A stretch of 64,000 nucleotides of DNA from Agroathelia rolfsii (lineage: Eukaryota > Basidiomycota > Agaricomycetes > Amylocorticiales > Amylocorticiaceae): NCBI GenBank assembly GCA_018343915.1, contig JABRWF010000008.1:372001-436000 (forward strand), written 5' to 3'. This document shows positions 51,499 to 63,773 of this stretch, one piece after another. The position numbers and the translations under genes are program-made. The notes below the pieces were generated by a model. The model did no database searches and was not told where the DNA came from. It saw only the letters and a list, made by a program, of their open reading frames with translations. The number at the start of each line of letters is the position of its first letter. Positions within the stretch are counted from its first letter, which is position 1.

Positions 51499-53449
51499 TC
51501 ATGCTGTGGCATTACCCAAGGGTGTAGCTGGCACCGAACCCTCGATAATCCGACTCCCTTTATAGTCCTCCCGATTGAGATGAAGCGTCGCCTGCGTATC
51601 CTTCCCTGCGCCCTGTGCATCGGCCGGGTTGATCCTCGAGATCTCCTTGACGAACGAGCTGCCCCAGAATGCGGCGCTGTACTTGTTCACGTACTTGAAC
51701 AGCTTCCGGTGGTTCTCCGCCCGCACGCCGGGGTCCATTATCACCGCCTCGTGGATTGCGTCCGCGACGGCCTGGGAGTCCCACGGGTTGACGACGATGG
51801 AGCCGTTCAGGGACTGTGCCGCGCCGGCGAACTCGGAGAGAATCATGACGCCGCGCTTTTCTTGTTGGCAGGCGATGTATTCGTATGATACCTATAGAAG
51901 TATAAGAGCCATGAGTTGAGGTTGATGTGATTGGGTAAGGAAGTGGCACTTACGAGGTTCATGCCGTCACGCGTACTTGACACGAGACAGACATCGCTGA
52001 CAGCATACAATGCACAGAGCTCATCGAAAGGAAGCGACTTGTGCATAAAGTGGATTGGCATGAACTCGACCGTGCCAAAGCGGCCGTTGATCCGGCCCAC
52101 GAGCTCGTTCACGGTCGAGCGCAGGTTTTGGTACTCTTCGACGTCCTGTCGCGAGGGCACGGCTAATTGCACCAAAACAACCTTTATTGACTCGATGAGT
52201 AAAAATTGAAGCTACAGTGCACGATTAGGTGCATACCTTGCCGATCCATTCGGGATGTTGAGTCAAGAACAGCTCAAGGGCGTGCAGCTTTTGCGGTACA
52301 CCCTTGATGTAGTCCAAACGATCTACACCGACGATGACCTTGACTTCGCTGCCGAATCGTTGCTGGAGCTGTGCTATCCGGTTTTGCACTGATTCCTTTT
52401 TCAAGTTCTAAAAGAGCACAATATGTCAACGATCATGCTTTTTTTTTTTTTTTTTTTTTTCAAAAGAAGGGCCTCGTACTTGGATAAAGCTGTCAGGCTC
52501 AATTCCTATAGGGAATGTGCCGACATGCGCAAGACGGCCCTCGAACTCGACACCGTTTGGCATCGTTGGCAGGCCAAGGATACGTGTGCATGAGGAGAGG
52601 AAGTGACGGGCGTAATCGTAAGTGTGGAATCCGATGAGATCACAGTACAGTATGCCAAGCAAAATCTCCCTTCGCACGGGGAGAATCCTAGCAGATAATA
52701 ATAAGTAAAATCAGAATCGTACTGGATAGTGAGCCAGGCTGCACCTACCTGTAAATTTCACTACTGGGGAACGGTGTATGCAGGAAAAAGCCGATCTTGA
52801 CGTTTTCCACCGTTGGCGGCTGGTCGGGAGCCGTCGTGGGGATCTCCTCTGCGCCTTCCTCCTCCACGCCCTCGGTGATCCTCGCCAGCTCCCGATCCGT
52901 CGTGCCGCCCTCGGTCTTGCCGTCGATCAAGCCGCGGAGCATCATGGGCAAGAGCATCAGATGATAATCCTGCACCCAGACCATGCACCCGGGCGTGACC
53001 TGCTGCTTGACGGCGCGGGCAAAGGCCATGTTCGCCTGGCGATACGCCAGCCAGTTCTCCTCGTCAAAGTTCATCTCGCCCGGGTGGTAGTGGAAGAGGG
53101 GCCAGAGGATGCTGTTCGAGAAGCCGTTGTAGTGGCGATCGGCGACATCGTCGTCGAGGTAGACGGCCTGGCAGGAGTACTCTTCCTTGAGCCGCCTGTC
53201 GACCAGCTCGCGGTCCTTGACGGGGATGAAGAAACCCGGCCAGCCGATCCAGGTGAAGTTCATCGACTTTTTGAAGCCGCTCAGGGCGGAGACGAGGCCG
53301 CCTGAGGACATCTTGAAGTGGTATTCGCCCTTGGCATCCTTGCTGATGGTGATGGGCAGACGGTTGGCGACGATGATGAGATGGCCGCCCTGGCTCATGG
53401 TGGGCAGATTGGGGTCAGAGGGTTCGGAGGCCAAGTGGCTACTGGACAT
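51499..53449 (-). CDS. TPS1: Alpha,alpha-trehalose-phosphate synthase (UDP-forming)
   Basis: A GT20 glycosyltransferase that makes trehalose-6-phosphate from UDP-glucose and glucose-6-phosphate in the cytosol. It is central to stress protection and glycolytic control in fungi. Start at 53447-53449. Signatures in order are HLIIVANRLPITISKDAKG, KMSSGGLVSALSGFKK, FTWIGWPGFFIP, GCMVWVQDYHLMLLPMMLRG, IGFFLHTPFPSSEIYRILPV, CDLIGFHTYDYARHFLSSC, GVDRLDYIKGVPQKLHALEL, SDVCLVSSTRDGMNLVSYEY and VNPWDSQAVADAI. It ends SVPATPLGNATA at the stop 51499-51501. An insertion of about 30 acidic residues (EGVEEEGAEEIPTTAPDQPP) lies after the QDYH block. No TPS2 phosphatase domain is fused. One intron contains a 22-base T run. 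Confidence 0.96.
52439..52460. repeat. T homopolymer inside a TPS1 intron
   Basis: A run of 22 T on the plus strand (A run in the transcript) within the intron before the NLKKESVQNRIAQLQ exon of TPS1. Confidence 0.9.
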
Positions 53450-53883
53450 CTATATGGACGGTGGTGTTAGGGGACGGGTGATTATATACGGATTGGTTGG
53501 AGGGATAGGATTGGCGGCGGCCAGTAATAGAAAGATGCCTGAGATTTCTTCAAGAGTTTATCGATAGCAGGAACGTGGGTGAGCCCAAGATCGGAAGATG
53601 GTCGTGGTTTTGTACCAGAAACCGAGTGAGGCCAATGGGCCGCAGTGATGAGCAGCCCATTCGCTGGCAGCGTCATAGTTATGGTCATCATGATTTTCCG
53701 CCCGGACCTTGTTTCCGCCTTGCCGCTCAAACACAATCCGCCCTTATCGATCAATCGCTCTAGGCCTTTTTGCCCGCTTTGCTCTCATTTATTGCATCAT
53801 TTCCTTTTGGGAAGCCATGTGGGGATGAGATGCACTGCTTAGTATTGCATGGCAATGGATATAATCGTACATGTACACTACAC
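53450..53883. other. Intergenic region upstream of TPS1
   Basis: Spacer between the 3' end of RPP0 and the start of TPS1, both on the minus strand. It must hold the TPS1 promoter. I can point to no stress-response element with confidence. Confidence 0.5.
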
Positions 53884-55112
53884 TTAGTCGAACAAACCGA
53901 AGCCCTGCAAGAGCAAACAAGCACGGATTAGCCCTCTGTACCCCAGCTGCTATATCCGGACTTACCATGTCATCATCAGACTCGGCCTCCTCTTCCTTCT
54001 TCTCCTCAGCTGCGGGGGCAGCCGCCTCGGCAGCAGCCGGAGCAGCCGCGGCAGGTGCAGCCGCTGCAGCAAAGGCCTCAGGGTTGGCAAGATATTCCTT
54101 GGCCTAATTAAAGAAGTATGTCAGCGTCAAATCACAGTCAAAAACAAGATGCAATGATTTGAGTCAGAGGGTGATGGTATAGTCGTCCACGTGTCCATAC
54201 AGACACTCGGCATTTTCAGTGAAAAATGCATCCTCCTCGAAAACCGATAAAATGCAAGACTGACCTTCTCAGAGCCCTCAAAGGTGTAGTCGGTGGCAAG
54301 CGAAATGCCGATGAGGTTCTTGTAGGCGTTCACAACGCTGTGGAAGACGGAGACGATGGTCGGGTAGTTGAGAGCCAAGGAGATGGCAGCAATCGTCTTG
54401 ACACCAGACAAGAAGCGGTCGATGAGCTCCTTTTCGTCAATGTCGAGCACCTCGGGCGAGAACGTGTTGCCAGAGTCGAAGATCTGGACGACCGTCATAC
54501 CGTACGTGAACGGCGAGATGTTAAGCATGTTGAGCAGCGTCGCTTCGGAGGATCCGACACGGGTGCCAGCAGTGACGACCTTGATGTCGGACACGATTTC
54601 AATCGTACCACGAGCGATCTTGGTGGGGATACCGAGGGCCTGGAAGAAGGAGGTCTTTCCGGGTTCCATACCGGTGTTACCAGCAGGAACGGTGACATCC
54701 TTGGGGGCGTAGGCACCAGCACGGGCAGGGGCAGCCACCTTGTTGGCGAGGATAAGATCACGGACCTCCTTCAGGTCGCCCGAGGTGAAGACGAAACCGA
54801 TGTTACCCTTGACGTGGGGGAGGAGACGCTCGAACTGGGGCGACTCGGCAAGGATGGTACGGAGTGCACGGCGAACCATGGTGTTCTTGCCCATGAGGAC
54901 GACACCCTTGCCACGGAGGGCGACACGGATCTGGTGCATCTGGTTCGAGCCGACGTTGTCGACATTGACGATGAAGATGGAGGCTAATCGAAAAATACAT
55001 GAATTTCTTTTAGATCTCCCTAATAGTGCTGAATGGGCGCATACGGTGAGTTGCGAGCAACTCCTTTAATTTGGAGAAGTAGAGCTCCTTGTCAGCACGG
55101 CTAGCTCCCATT
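53884..55112 (-). CDS. RPP0: 60S acidic ribosomal protein P0
   Basis: P0 (uL10) anchors the P1/P2 stalk on the large ribosomal subunit and helps recruit elongation factors. The start at 55110-55112 gives [20 protein letters not shown]. Then come [79 protein letters not shown] and [20 protein letters not shown]. The end is an Ala-rich hinge, an acidic run and the invariant stalk tail DDDMGFGLFD, stop 53884-53886. Introns lie after the first about 25 codons, after FEGSEK and near the C-terminal tail. Codon use is strongly biased to C-ending codons, as expected for a highly expressed gene. Confidence 0.96.
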
Positions 55113-55527
55113 GTGAATTTCGAGTTTCAAGGATGAAAAGATGCGGTTTTTTTTTAAAAAAAATGGTGCCTCCCGATTGACCTCTAAAGAAGAACAGCAC
55201 AAGTGAGGATTTGTACATTTCTGAGTGGGCCAGTATACATGCCTGCTAGTGCCAATGGATTTTTCAAGGCGAGATGGACAATATCAACAGCCGCTACGAC
55301 GACGGGATACTCTGCCGCCGCCGCGCGCTCAGCTGTATAGTTTCCCAATCTAGAGTTCCGTGATTATGTCATCATTTAATTATATAAGCGGGGCTTATTA
55401 GAACTCCGACTTTAGTCACGTTATCTCAGTGGATTTGCTTCCGATACCACGGAAACAAACGCTAGTGACGCGCATTTGCCAAAGTCACGGTGCACTGGCA
55501 AGTGCACACAACAGTCCATGCCGTCGT
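55113..55527. promoter_or_regulatory. Divergent promoter region of RPP0 and the mitochondrial repeat protein
   Basis: 415 bases between two divergent starts. It includes a pure T/A stretch just upstream of RPP0 (near 55146-55164), typical of nucleosome-free ribosomal protein promoters. No specific factor site is claimed. Confidence 0.45.
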
Positions 55528-58500
55528 ATGTGGCCATGGTCCCTCTCGACCGTATCTCGACATGGCCTGACCTGCATGCGCTTTGCGTAAGTGCATTTGA
55601 TCATAGGATTATTCTGTATTATTGTTCATAGAATATTTCTCCAGGCTGCCCCGACGTCAAGGGCCCCTTCACCATGTCTACTGGCGGACACAGACCACGA
55701 AGAGTACAACTACTACAGCACCAAGGAATACAACTTCCACCCGTCCTGCACCTCAGCATGTGCTTCAGAGCTTCCTATCACCCAGCAACCCTTCTATGCC
55801 GGATGCTCAAATCCATACAGCGAACACTCTCCGCTCGCTCTACGTGCGCACGCGCGCGCGAGACCTCAAGTTGACACCAGGGACGATGAGCACGCTCATA
55901 CAGATATTTGGAACGCTGTCGTGGGACAGGCCGCATCCACCCCCTCCATATACACACCATCTTGCTTCGCGTCTGGAAGTAACACCAGATCGCAACTATT
56001 GGTCGTTTGTCATGCAGCTGGTTGCGGACAAGACGAGGCTCCGTATGGGTTTGACACCCTCGGACCATTTCTGGGCCATGCATGCGCGTCTCTACGGGCT
56101 GAGACGGATACAGGGCGATGGCCAGGATGGTATGTTATATTCTATCTGTACTTTGGCAGGTTTCATTTCTCAACTTTCGCACAAGTCCAGAAAGAGAAGC
56201 AACAGCTTTTATCGCAGGCCCGCATACATTATAGGCGTCTTGAGGCGTTGCATGCTCACCTAGACGTTCATATAACATATTTGCAGGCCCTGTTATTATG
56301 CCATCAGCTGGCACCGGCTGTAGACATACTAGCTCGTCTCCTTATCCAGCACGACACAATTCACCCTCGACTTGCCGACGTCATCTATACTATCATATTG
56401 AAGCATGGCGCAGATCTCTCCCCTTCCCAAAAAGAAACACTTTTATCTGCATTGCGGGAACGTTTCAAATCACGTAAAGACTCGGACAAGCCAGGCTTTT
56501 TCGAGTCTCTGCAAATCCACACAACAGCAAACGGAAAAGAAGCAACCAAGCTGAAGTCCATAGATGTACTCGACTTGGCCGATGCGCTTCACGTGGCTCT
56601 TATGGGCCCCATGTCTCGACCTCTAGTCGTCTTTCCTGGAATCTCTTACCATCTCTCTCGCGCCTGGATCGTCACACAAATCTCAGAGGCTTTCGATCCA
56701 AACTCTGCACTATCAAGCCGATGGGACTCGCTCGGCCTGTTAGCCATGTACGCTGCCTCATCCGCATTGCGGCAAGAGTCAGAAGGCTTTGCCATCCAAG
56801 AAGAAAACAGCAACACCAAACAACTCAGTGTAGTCTTTCGACTGGCAACCATGCGAAAGCTGACTCGTAACTCGACCGCGTTTACCTCGTCTGAAGTCAA
56901 AGGCGAGCTACGCCATCTCACAAACGAAGTTTGGGCGGCTTGGACCAGCATCGAAACTGCCAAACCTCGCTTCGTCATGCGTGCCGCTATGGCCTCTTTC
57001 TTCCATCTTGCCGCCGTCAGCACGGATCCTCGCCTCAAGCACCTTTGCGCACAATATTGCACGTCGGCGGACTTGTGGGTCGTGCCAGCGGCATACGACG
57101 AGGAGGCTTTGTTGCAGGTCCAGAGCTTAGCTGTTCAGTATGCTGTCGCTTCAGTCATGTGCGGATCGCGCTGGGAGGAAGTCGTCTTCACGCTGAGTAA
57201 AATATGGCTAGGTAGTGATTGGAAGGATGTAGTTGGGAATCGGACGTTGCAAGGTCTAACGAGACTGGACGCAGTGATTGCCAAGGACTGGTTCAAGTCT
57301 TGTCGGTTATACGGTGTCAACCTGGAGGCTGATTTGATCTGTCGACTCGCAGTCAAACTTGCAAAGCGTGGTGACCTAGACAGTGGCCTAGATGCCCTGG
57401 CTCAATTTAACAGTATCACAAGCTCCCAGAAGCGTGATATCCTGGGCGCGATCATTCACGGTTTCTCGATTCAACGACCCATGCTATCCACGGCCACTAC
57501 CATCGCCATCAGTACAGCATTGAAAGATCTCCCCCTGGAGTCCCTCATAGTTCTCAGATCCGGTATCCAAAATTTCATTTGCGACCTCGTTCTTCAATCG
57601 CAACACGCCCGCATCGCGACCGGACTGTTCCAGGATTTATCATTACGCCGAGAACAACCCCTCTTTTCCCTCGCCTCAGACCCGATATTTTGCCGGAGAT
57701 TCCTCGACGCTCTCGTTCGCACGAGGCAGTTCCGTGATGCATATCGGATCCTCGCCATACTTCGCGAGAACGGGAACGAGCCAGACTCGAGGAAGGAGAA
57801 GAAACTCTTCCACACGCTCTGGTCGTGGCTTCTGCGTACCTTGGTACTCAAGGGGGCTAGCCATGTCGCACGGCAGGTATACAACCTGGGGCTCCCTCAA
57901 TGGCAAAACCACCCACAGGGAAGACATCGGCGTACAGCAAGGATATACAGAGCAGCCAGGTTTGGTAGCCCTCGCCCCTCCAAAGTGAGAACGCTGGCGC
58001 TCACGCGTTTGGCCCTTTCGACGCCACCCAAGTCCACTACGTCCACAAGTGCCTTCCACGATGCCCTAGTCTCGATGCGTACATTCATCCGTGCACAGCG
58101 CTATGGCGCTGCTGAGAAACTCCTTGCTCGCCTCGCGAGTGGCGATCGTCTCCCACAGCGAGCACATACCGTGCTAGGTAACGTCCTCCTCGAGGGCATC
58201 TCCCAGAAACGCGTGCGCAAGACAAAGGACAAGCGACTGTATCTCCTCGTCAGCACCTGCCTCGAGCGCCTGATGATGACGAAGCCCACGACGACGACGA
58301 CGCGGACACTGTCAACAGAACAGCCAGCAGCAACGGCGGTGGAGGAGCAGCAGCAGCAACAGCAACAGCGAGCGTTCGTACCCGACCGCGTGACGGCCAA
58401 CATCGTGCTTAAGTCGCTGCTCAAGATTCCGAGCATCATGGACGGCGATCGGATCCGGGAGCTGTTCAATATTCTCGTGGGCGAGATGGGGTATCCGCTC

Positions 58501-58833
58501 CCGAGGAACTTCTACGATGCAAACCCTGCTGCTCAACAAGCGTCCGAGGGAGAAGAAAAAGGAGGGTCGATGGGCGCGGAGGAGTATAAACGACAGTTTC
58601 TACACTTGTCTGACACCACCCGGGCGCCACTTGCGTTACCACCTTGGATGGACAAGCTCTCGTCCACTGGCGTGAGCTGGAAACGGCACGCGAGGCCGCT
58701 ATACAAGATGATCGTCAAGGCTTTGTATGCTCGAAGGGATGTGGAGGGTGCGAGGATGGTTATTGGAGTCTTGAAGACGCTGGAAGTAGAAAATAGGAAT
58801 CGTAGGGCGATAAGGCAGGCTAGAGTAACTTAA
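55528..58833 (+). CDS. Large mitochondrial helical-repeat (PPR-like) protein
   Basis: The best start is ATG 55528-55530. A short first exon MWPWSLSTVSRHGLTCMRFA spliced (GTAAGT..CAG) to LPRRQGPLHHVYWRTQTTK gives an Arg/Ser-rich mitochondrial presequence in frame with a second exon. That exon carries SLYVRTRARDLKLTPGTMST and DRNYWSFVMQLVADKTRLRM. A 56-base intron ends near 56185 and the frame then stays open to 58833. The long exon is alpha-helical throughout, with units such as LQALLLCHQLAPAVDILARL, SGLDALAQFNSITSSQKRDI, FLDALVRTRQFRDAYRILAI and MIVKALYARRDVEGARMVIG. These resemble degenerate pentatricopeptide repeats of fungal mitochondrial RNA factors. A poly-Gln stretch lies near residue 920. 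About 1,060 residues. No specific RNA target can be inferred. Confidence 0.7.
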
Positions 58834-59394
58834 TAATAACTTCATAATTCACGCAATGGTGGTGGCACACTCTTTTATAGTTGTTAGCGCGTCCATACGT
58901 ATAGCGACGTCTTTTCACCGGACTCGGAGCATAAAAAGATAAAAGCTTCATCACATGGTATCCATTCTGTACACTACGTATTATACATGAACTTGGCGAA
59001 TGAAAAACGGAACATAAACTTGGAACGGCGTAAAAGAGAGAAGAAAAAGGCTTAAAAAGAGTCAGTCAGTACAAATGATTGCGAGAGTGATGCAAATGGT
59101 GATGATCATGAAGTATGATGATAATGGCAATAAAATGTTCGATTTCTGGAAAAGAATAAAGAAAGGAGAGAGAGAAAACATAATTAACGAATTATGAGGG
59201 GTGGTATCTGCAGTGGTCGTGGGGGCGTGGGTGTAAGGGGAAGAGAAGGACCATAAATATCATCATAAAACATAATCAAAATAACCTGCCTTGAAGGATA
59301 AGGAGCATGAAATGGCAGCGAAAATGAAAGGAGAAAAGAAAGAAAACAGAGGCGGACCAAATTACCATCAAGGCTTCTTCCGCCTGCAAACCTC
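58834..59394. other. Convergent intergenic spacer
   Basis: A+T-rich 3' regions of two convergent genes. No gene seen. Confidence 0.5.
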
Positions 59395-62300
59395 TTACGT
59401 CGGCCTTCCCTGCACAATCCTTGCCGCCCCACCACCGATACGTCCAAGGAAATTCCATACAAGTGCTGTACCATCAGGCGAGAGACCCTCCCTAGCCGCA
59501 TGCATACTGTTGAACGACCCCCATGCATGCCGATCATAATACGTTGGACCACCCCTGTATGGAATGAGCATGGGTGACATGGCCACGAACACCGCCGCCG
59601 ACGCGCCAACGCACAACAAGAGCTGGCCTGCCGGTGCGAGGGAGAACCCGGCGCCGTCCTCACCACGATAAATGTTGTAGAACCATCCCTTCTTAACTGG
59701 CGGTTGTGATGACGGTTTGGGCTCCTTGCTGGGCCTTGGCCGGCCCGTCTTACTCGAGGTGGCAATCACGTCGTCAACGACGGTACATTCGATCCCGAGC
59801 TCCTCCTTGAGTGCGTTCCACTCCTCGATGGCGTCGTTGGAGAGTGCGGCCGTGTGTGGCTTGATGGGGATGTGCACGCCGGGATGCCACTTCTTCAGCG
59901 TCTCTTCAATGACGAGCAGATCGTGCTGATGCATGTCCTCATGGCTGTATGCCGGCGGTGGAGGTAGCTGACTCAGGACCTTTGAAGACGACGGCTCCGC
60001 CACTATTGTCGCCGACGAGGAGGAAGCAAGCAGGGTATCCTCATCCAAATTATCATGATGGTCCTCGGTCTGGATTTCCATTTCCGCTACGGTGGGCTCT
60101 GGGTCTGTTTGGATGGACATCTCCAAGACGGGCGTTGGCTCTGGTACAGGCTCTGGCTCGGTCTGAATCTCCATTTCGGCCAATTCTGGTACAGGTTCTG
60201 GTTCGGGTACAGGCCCGGGGTCCGTCTGAATCTCCATATGCGCAACGGGTGAGGGCTCCGTCTGGATGTCCATTTCGGAGGATGGTGGCGGAAGAACAGG
60301 GTCTGTCTGGATAGCAAACGAGGCAAGGTCGCGGTCCTCCGTCTGGGTCTCTATCGAGGCCGTAATGACTTTCGGTTCGGGATCCGTCTGCGTCGCACCA
60401 GAAACATGGAACTCTTCAGGCTCATATTGGGTATATGCGTCGCAGAGTGTCCGACTATCCTCGAACTTTTGCGTAACAATTCGATTGGCGCGACTGCCGA
60501 TCCTCTGGAGGAGATGGGCGTAAGCAAGCGACAATCATGCTTTTCAACAGCAACACACTTACCCTTGTCTTACGAGTAATGATAGTCTCCACCACATCTT
60601 CACCCTCCGTCCCCTCTTCATCCAGCTCATCGTCGATCTCTACACCTTCATCCCCCTCCGGTTCCTCCCCACCCTCAGTCATACCCCACACATCCGCAAG
60701 CTTGCCCGCCAACTCGGCACCAAGCGACCGACCGAGACTGTTCATATGCATACTGTTCCGCATACTCGAGTGGCCACTCTTGAGCCCACTTTGCGCCTTG
60801 TTGCGCATCTCGTCCATGTCGTACTTCATGCGATCGATCGTTTCCTTGAGCAGCATGTTCTCTTGTTTCTGCTCCTCCAGCATCACTTGAAGGGACAACG
60901 CAGCCTCAAGCTGCTCCTCGAGCTCGTTCGTGTGCACATCGACGTCCTCGCGCTCCTTGGTCAGCTTCTGGATCTCCAGAGCTTGCAAATTCGCCGCGTC
61001 TTGCAAGTCTTTCGCCTCTTCGACGCGTCGCCGAAGTTGGGTGCGGTAACGCTCTGCTTCGGCACATTGCTCCGAGTACTGCTTTTGCAGGTTCATGTAG
61101 CTCTGACGCGCATTCTCGAGCGACTTTTGCAATTTGGCGATCTCGGATTCGAGCGTGGCGATTTGTGTCAAATTTTGGCGCTGCAAGTGTTGTTAGTTAC
61201 TAGTCCTCCCACCTCGCATACCGATAAATAGACACTAGTACCCACCTCCTTGGACCTCAACTCCTTCTCCTCACGCTTCGTCGCACTGAGCTCCAACCGA
61301 ACCTCGTCCAACTTGCCCTGCATCTCCTCCATCTCCATATCATGATCCTGTAACCGCTGCTGCAGCGTGCGCTCGGCATCCATCAACTTCCGCTTCAGAT
61401 CCGTATTCTGACGCGTAAGCGCCTCGACGCGGTCTTCGGTCTCCGCCGAGCTCGTCGAGGTCAAGAACGAGCGCATGCGGCTCAGGTTCATCGCCATCGT
61501 CGGATCGTCGTCCGCCACGCCGTTGTCGGAATCTTCGCCGTCGTCGCTGTCGTTATCTCGGTTTATGGACATACGCGGCATGGTCAGCGACGAGATGCCG
61601 TTCCCGCTGGGGCTGAACAGGTCGCTGCCATCGGGCGAGGGGGAAGGGGGCCCGTAGTCGACGCCAGGGGATGTGAACGAGGAATGCGAGTGGTACCCAC
61701 CGCGCGAAGACGGGCGTGATATGGAGGAGCCGGGAGAGGGGGAGACGCCCACGGATAGGCTTGCGCTGGATGAGGATGGGCTGGCAGGGATCGAGGGCCC
61801 GCGGCTCCTGCTGCCGGTGCTGCGGCTGAAGTAGGCGCCTGGACTGGCCGAGTACTGTTTATGTGGATTAGATACACAAGCATACATACATATTGTTGAT
61901 AGACAGACACCGACCTCAGAGTCACTGGTATGATCATTCATGCCCACATCGCTGCGTCGTCGATTGTGAGCTGGTCCCACGGGCCGAGACCAACTCGATG
62001 GTGCACTTGGCTGATAACTCCTGCGCCTCTTGTCGAAAGCTTTGCGTGTACTGGGCGTGTGTGGGCCTATTGACTGACGCGATGGTGGCCTGTATACGGA
62101 CGTGCCAATCGAGCTCCTGCTCGACGATCGCGATCCGTGCGACTCGAAGCTGCGCTCTTCTGACCTACCACGATCAGGCGAGTCGTTGTCGTCTTCGAAA
62201 AGCGTGCGTGCAACCTCGGCTGGGCTGTTGGTGAGGCTGTTGTCATTGCTGCCGCTGCCGCTACCGTCAACAGCTTCAGGGCTCGCATTGGTGCGACTGG

Positions 62301-62647
62301 CGAATAGTTGGAGAAGCATTTGGGGTGTAGCATTCAGACCTGGGTTACTATCGAGTATAGCCTTCAGCTGAGCAATCTCGTCAGCGTTCATAATTTCGAC
62401 ACCGCCAAAGGCCTCCTTGCAATCCCTGAACAGGCTGGGGAGCGAGTCAGCGGGCATGTAGAGCTCGCCATTGTCTGCCTCGCGGGTGTCAGGATGTTTC
62501 TCAAAGATGTTGGCTAGTTTCTCTTCGATGTTGTCGATGGACCTGTAAGTGTGTGCGTATATATATGCGGCAATGTTAATGCCAGCATTACTTTGGGAAG
62601 GTATGGGTGACTGACTGTCGATTGCGGCCGTAGCCTTCAGATAGCAT
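59395..62647 (-). CDS. Coiled-coil, membrane-anchored protein with repeated QT[D/E] motifs
   Basis: The start at 62645-62647 gives MLSEGYGRNRQ, spliced to SIDNIEEKLANIFEKHPDT. The N-terminal domain of about 90 residues (ADEIAQLKAILDSNPGLNAT) looks helical. A Ser/Pro/Arg-rich linker of about 200 residues follows. Then comes a coiled coil of about 250 residues (EDRVEALTRQNTDLKRKLMD to LKETIDRMKYDMDEMRNKAQ) and an acidic stretch ending VVETIITRKTR. Encoded at about 60055-60405 is an array of eight QT[D/E] motifs (GATQTDPEP, ETQTED, AIQTDP, DIQTEP, EIQTDP, EIQTEP, SIQTDP, EIQTED). One membrane segment lies near the C-terminus (LLLCVGASAAVFVAMSPMLI), followed by about 55 residues ending IVQGRPT, stop 59395-59397. 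The QT motifs match the core of LC8 dynein light chain ligands. I know no named family; a nuclear-envelope or organelle tether for dynein/LC8 is a guess. Confidence 0.75.
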
Positions 62648-63773
62648 GGTGGCCTGTATCACAGATTATAGACGTAATGGAATGGGATATTCTCTGGCTA
62701 CGTTTCGTCGAGTACTATGGCATAGAAAGGATGGCAGAAGGAAGGGGGCAAGAGTCGAACTGACGATGTGTTCCAATGCGGCAAAATAACATTCGTCGCG
62801 TTTCACACTCCGCCACATCCATAGTTAACTTGAACCACTTTCTCTCTCTATCTCTCACAATAAATATTTGTATTCGAAAAATAATGGAGAATAGAGCAGA
62901 TCATGCTTTTTCATTTGTGATAATAGCGATGGTCTGGCTGTGTCATTTTGAACCACTGTTGCAACGGAATTTTGGGTCCGGATGCTTGCCTGGTTACAGC
63001 AGCACCCGTTCCATGCAGTGCAGATCAACTAATTTACGAGTCAAGGAGTCTCTGTGGAATCTAGAGAAAATGGACAATGCTTGTTTTACAGCCAGAAGAA
63101 AAAGTGAAGGACCAAATACTGATTCACACCAAGTCAACACTTCAATCATACACAATTTGAATCCATCAATATCTATATAAAGCCTAAAAAGAAAAAGGAC
63201 AGAAAGAAAGAAATGCAATGAAGCAAATGCAATATGTATGTGTAAGTTGTATATCAATTGAACTTCAGTAAGTCTGACTCCAGATTATAATCCAATACTT
63301 CCAACGCTGCGATGGTCATGAACCACAGTACATGCGCCCCACCCCTGCCCCCAGCCACACGGTTTCCCCTTTCACAGCTCGCCCTTTTATCATCGATCGA
63401 TAAACAAGAAGGAAATCCCCATCCAAATGTTCCAGTATAATCGACAGGGTTTTGTACAGTCATTTGACATGCTCCAAACCGGGCGACAAAAAAGAAAGTA
63501 AAAAGTAAAGCGGATTAAAAGGTGAGGTGTCTGAGTTTGAGTATAAGCGTAGCAGAGGTAGATAGGCATGTTGTGTATCAGATAAAAACAAAAAAAGGGA
63601 ATGTGAAAGTGAACAGGAGCGAGGGCAAAAGAATGAGAAGCGAGCGGTGTGGGGTATCTTGCTACTGATGACGATTCAAAAACAAAACAAAACAAAACAA
63701 AAATATTTTCGTTCATTTAGGTTTGTTGTTTGAGCCAATTGCCTTGAGATCAAGGCATCCGGGTTGCTTTTAT
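62648..63773. other. Intergenic region
   Basis: Promoter of the coiled-coil gene plus the 3' region of the gene entering from the right. A tRNA-like stretch at 62741-62820 was examined and rejected. An open frame of 134 codons at 62776-63180 (+) shows no motif. Confidence 0.45.

Noticed and set aside
52778..53305. 175-codon plus-strand frame over the first exon of TPS1
   Set aside because: Antisense shadow of a G+C-rich coding exon.
54226..54987. 253-codon open frame on the plus strand over RPP0
   Set aside because: It is antisense to the strongly codon-biased RPP0 gene, which keeps the opposite strand open. No motifs.
62741..62820. tRNA-like stretch on the minus strand with a D-arm-like GGCGGAGTGTGAAACGC and a T-loop-like GTTCGACT
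   Set aside because: The acceptor stem has two mismatches and no anticodon stem with a seven-base loop can be formed. At most a decayed tRNA; not annotated.
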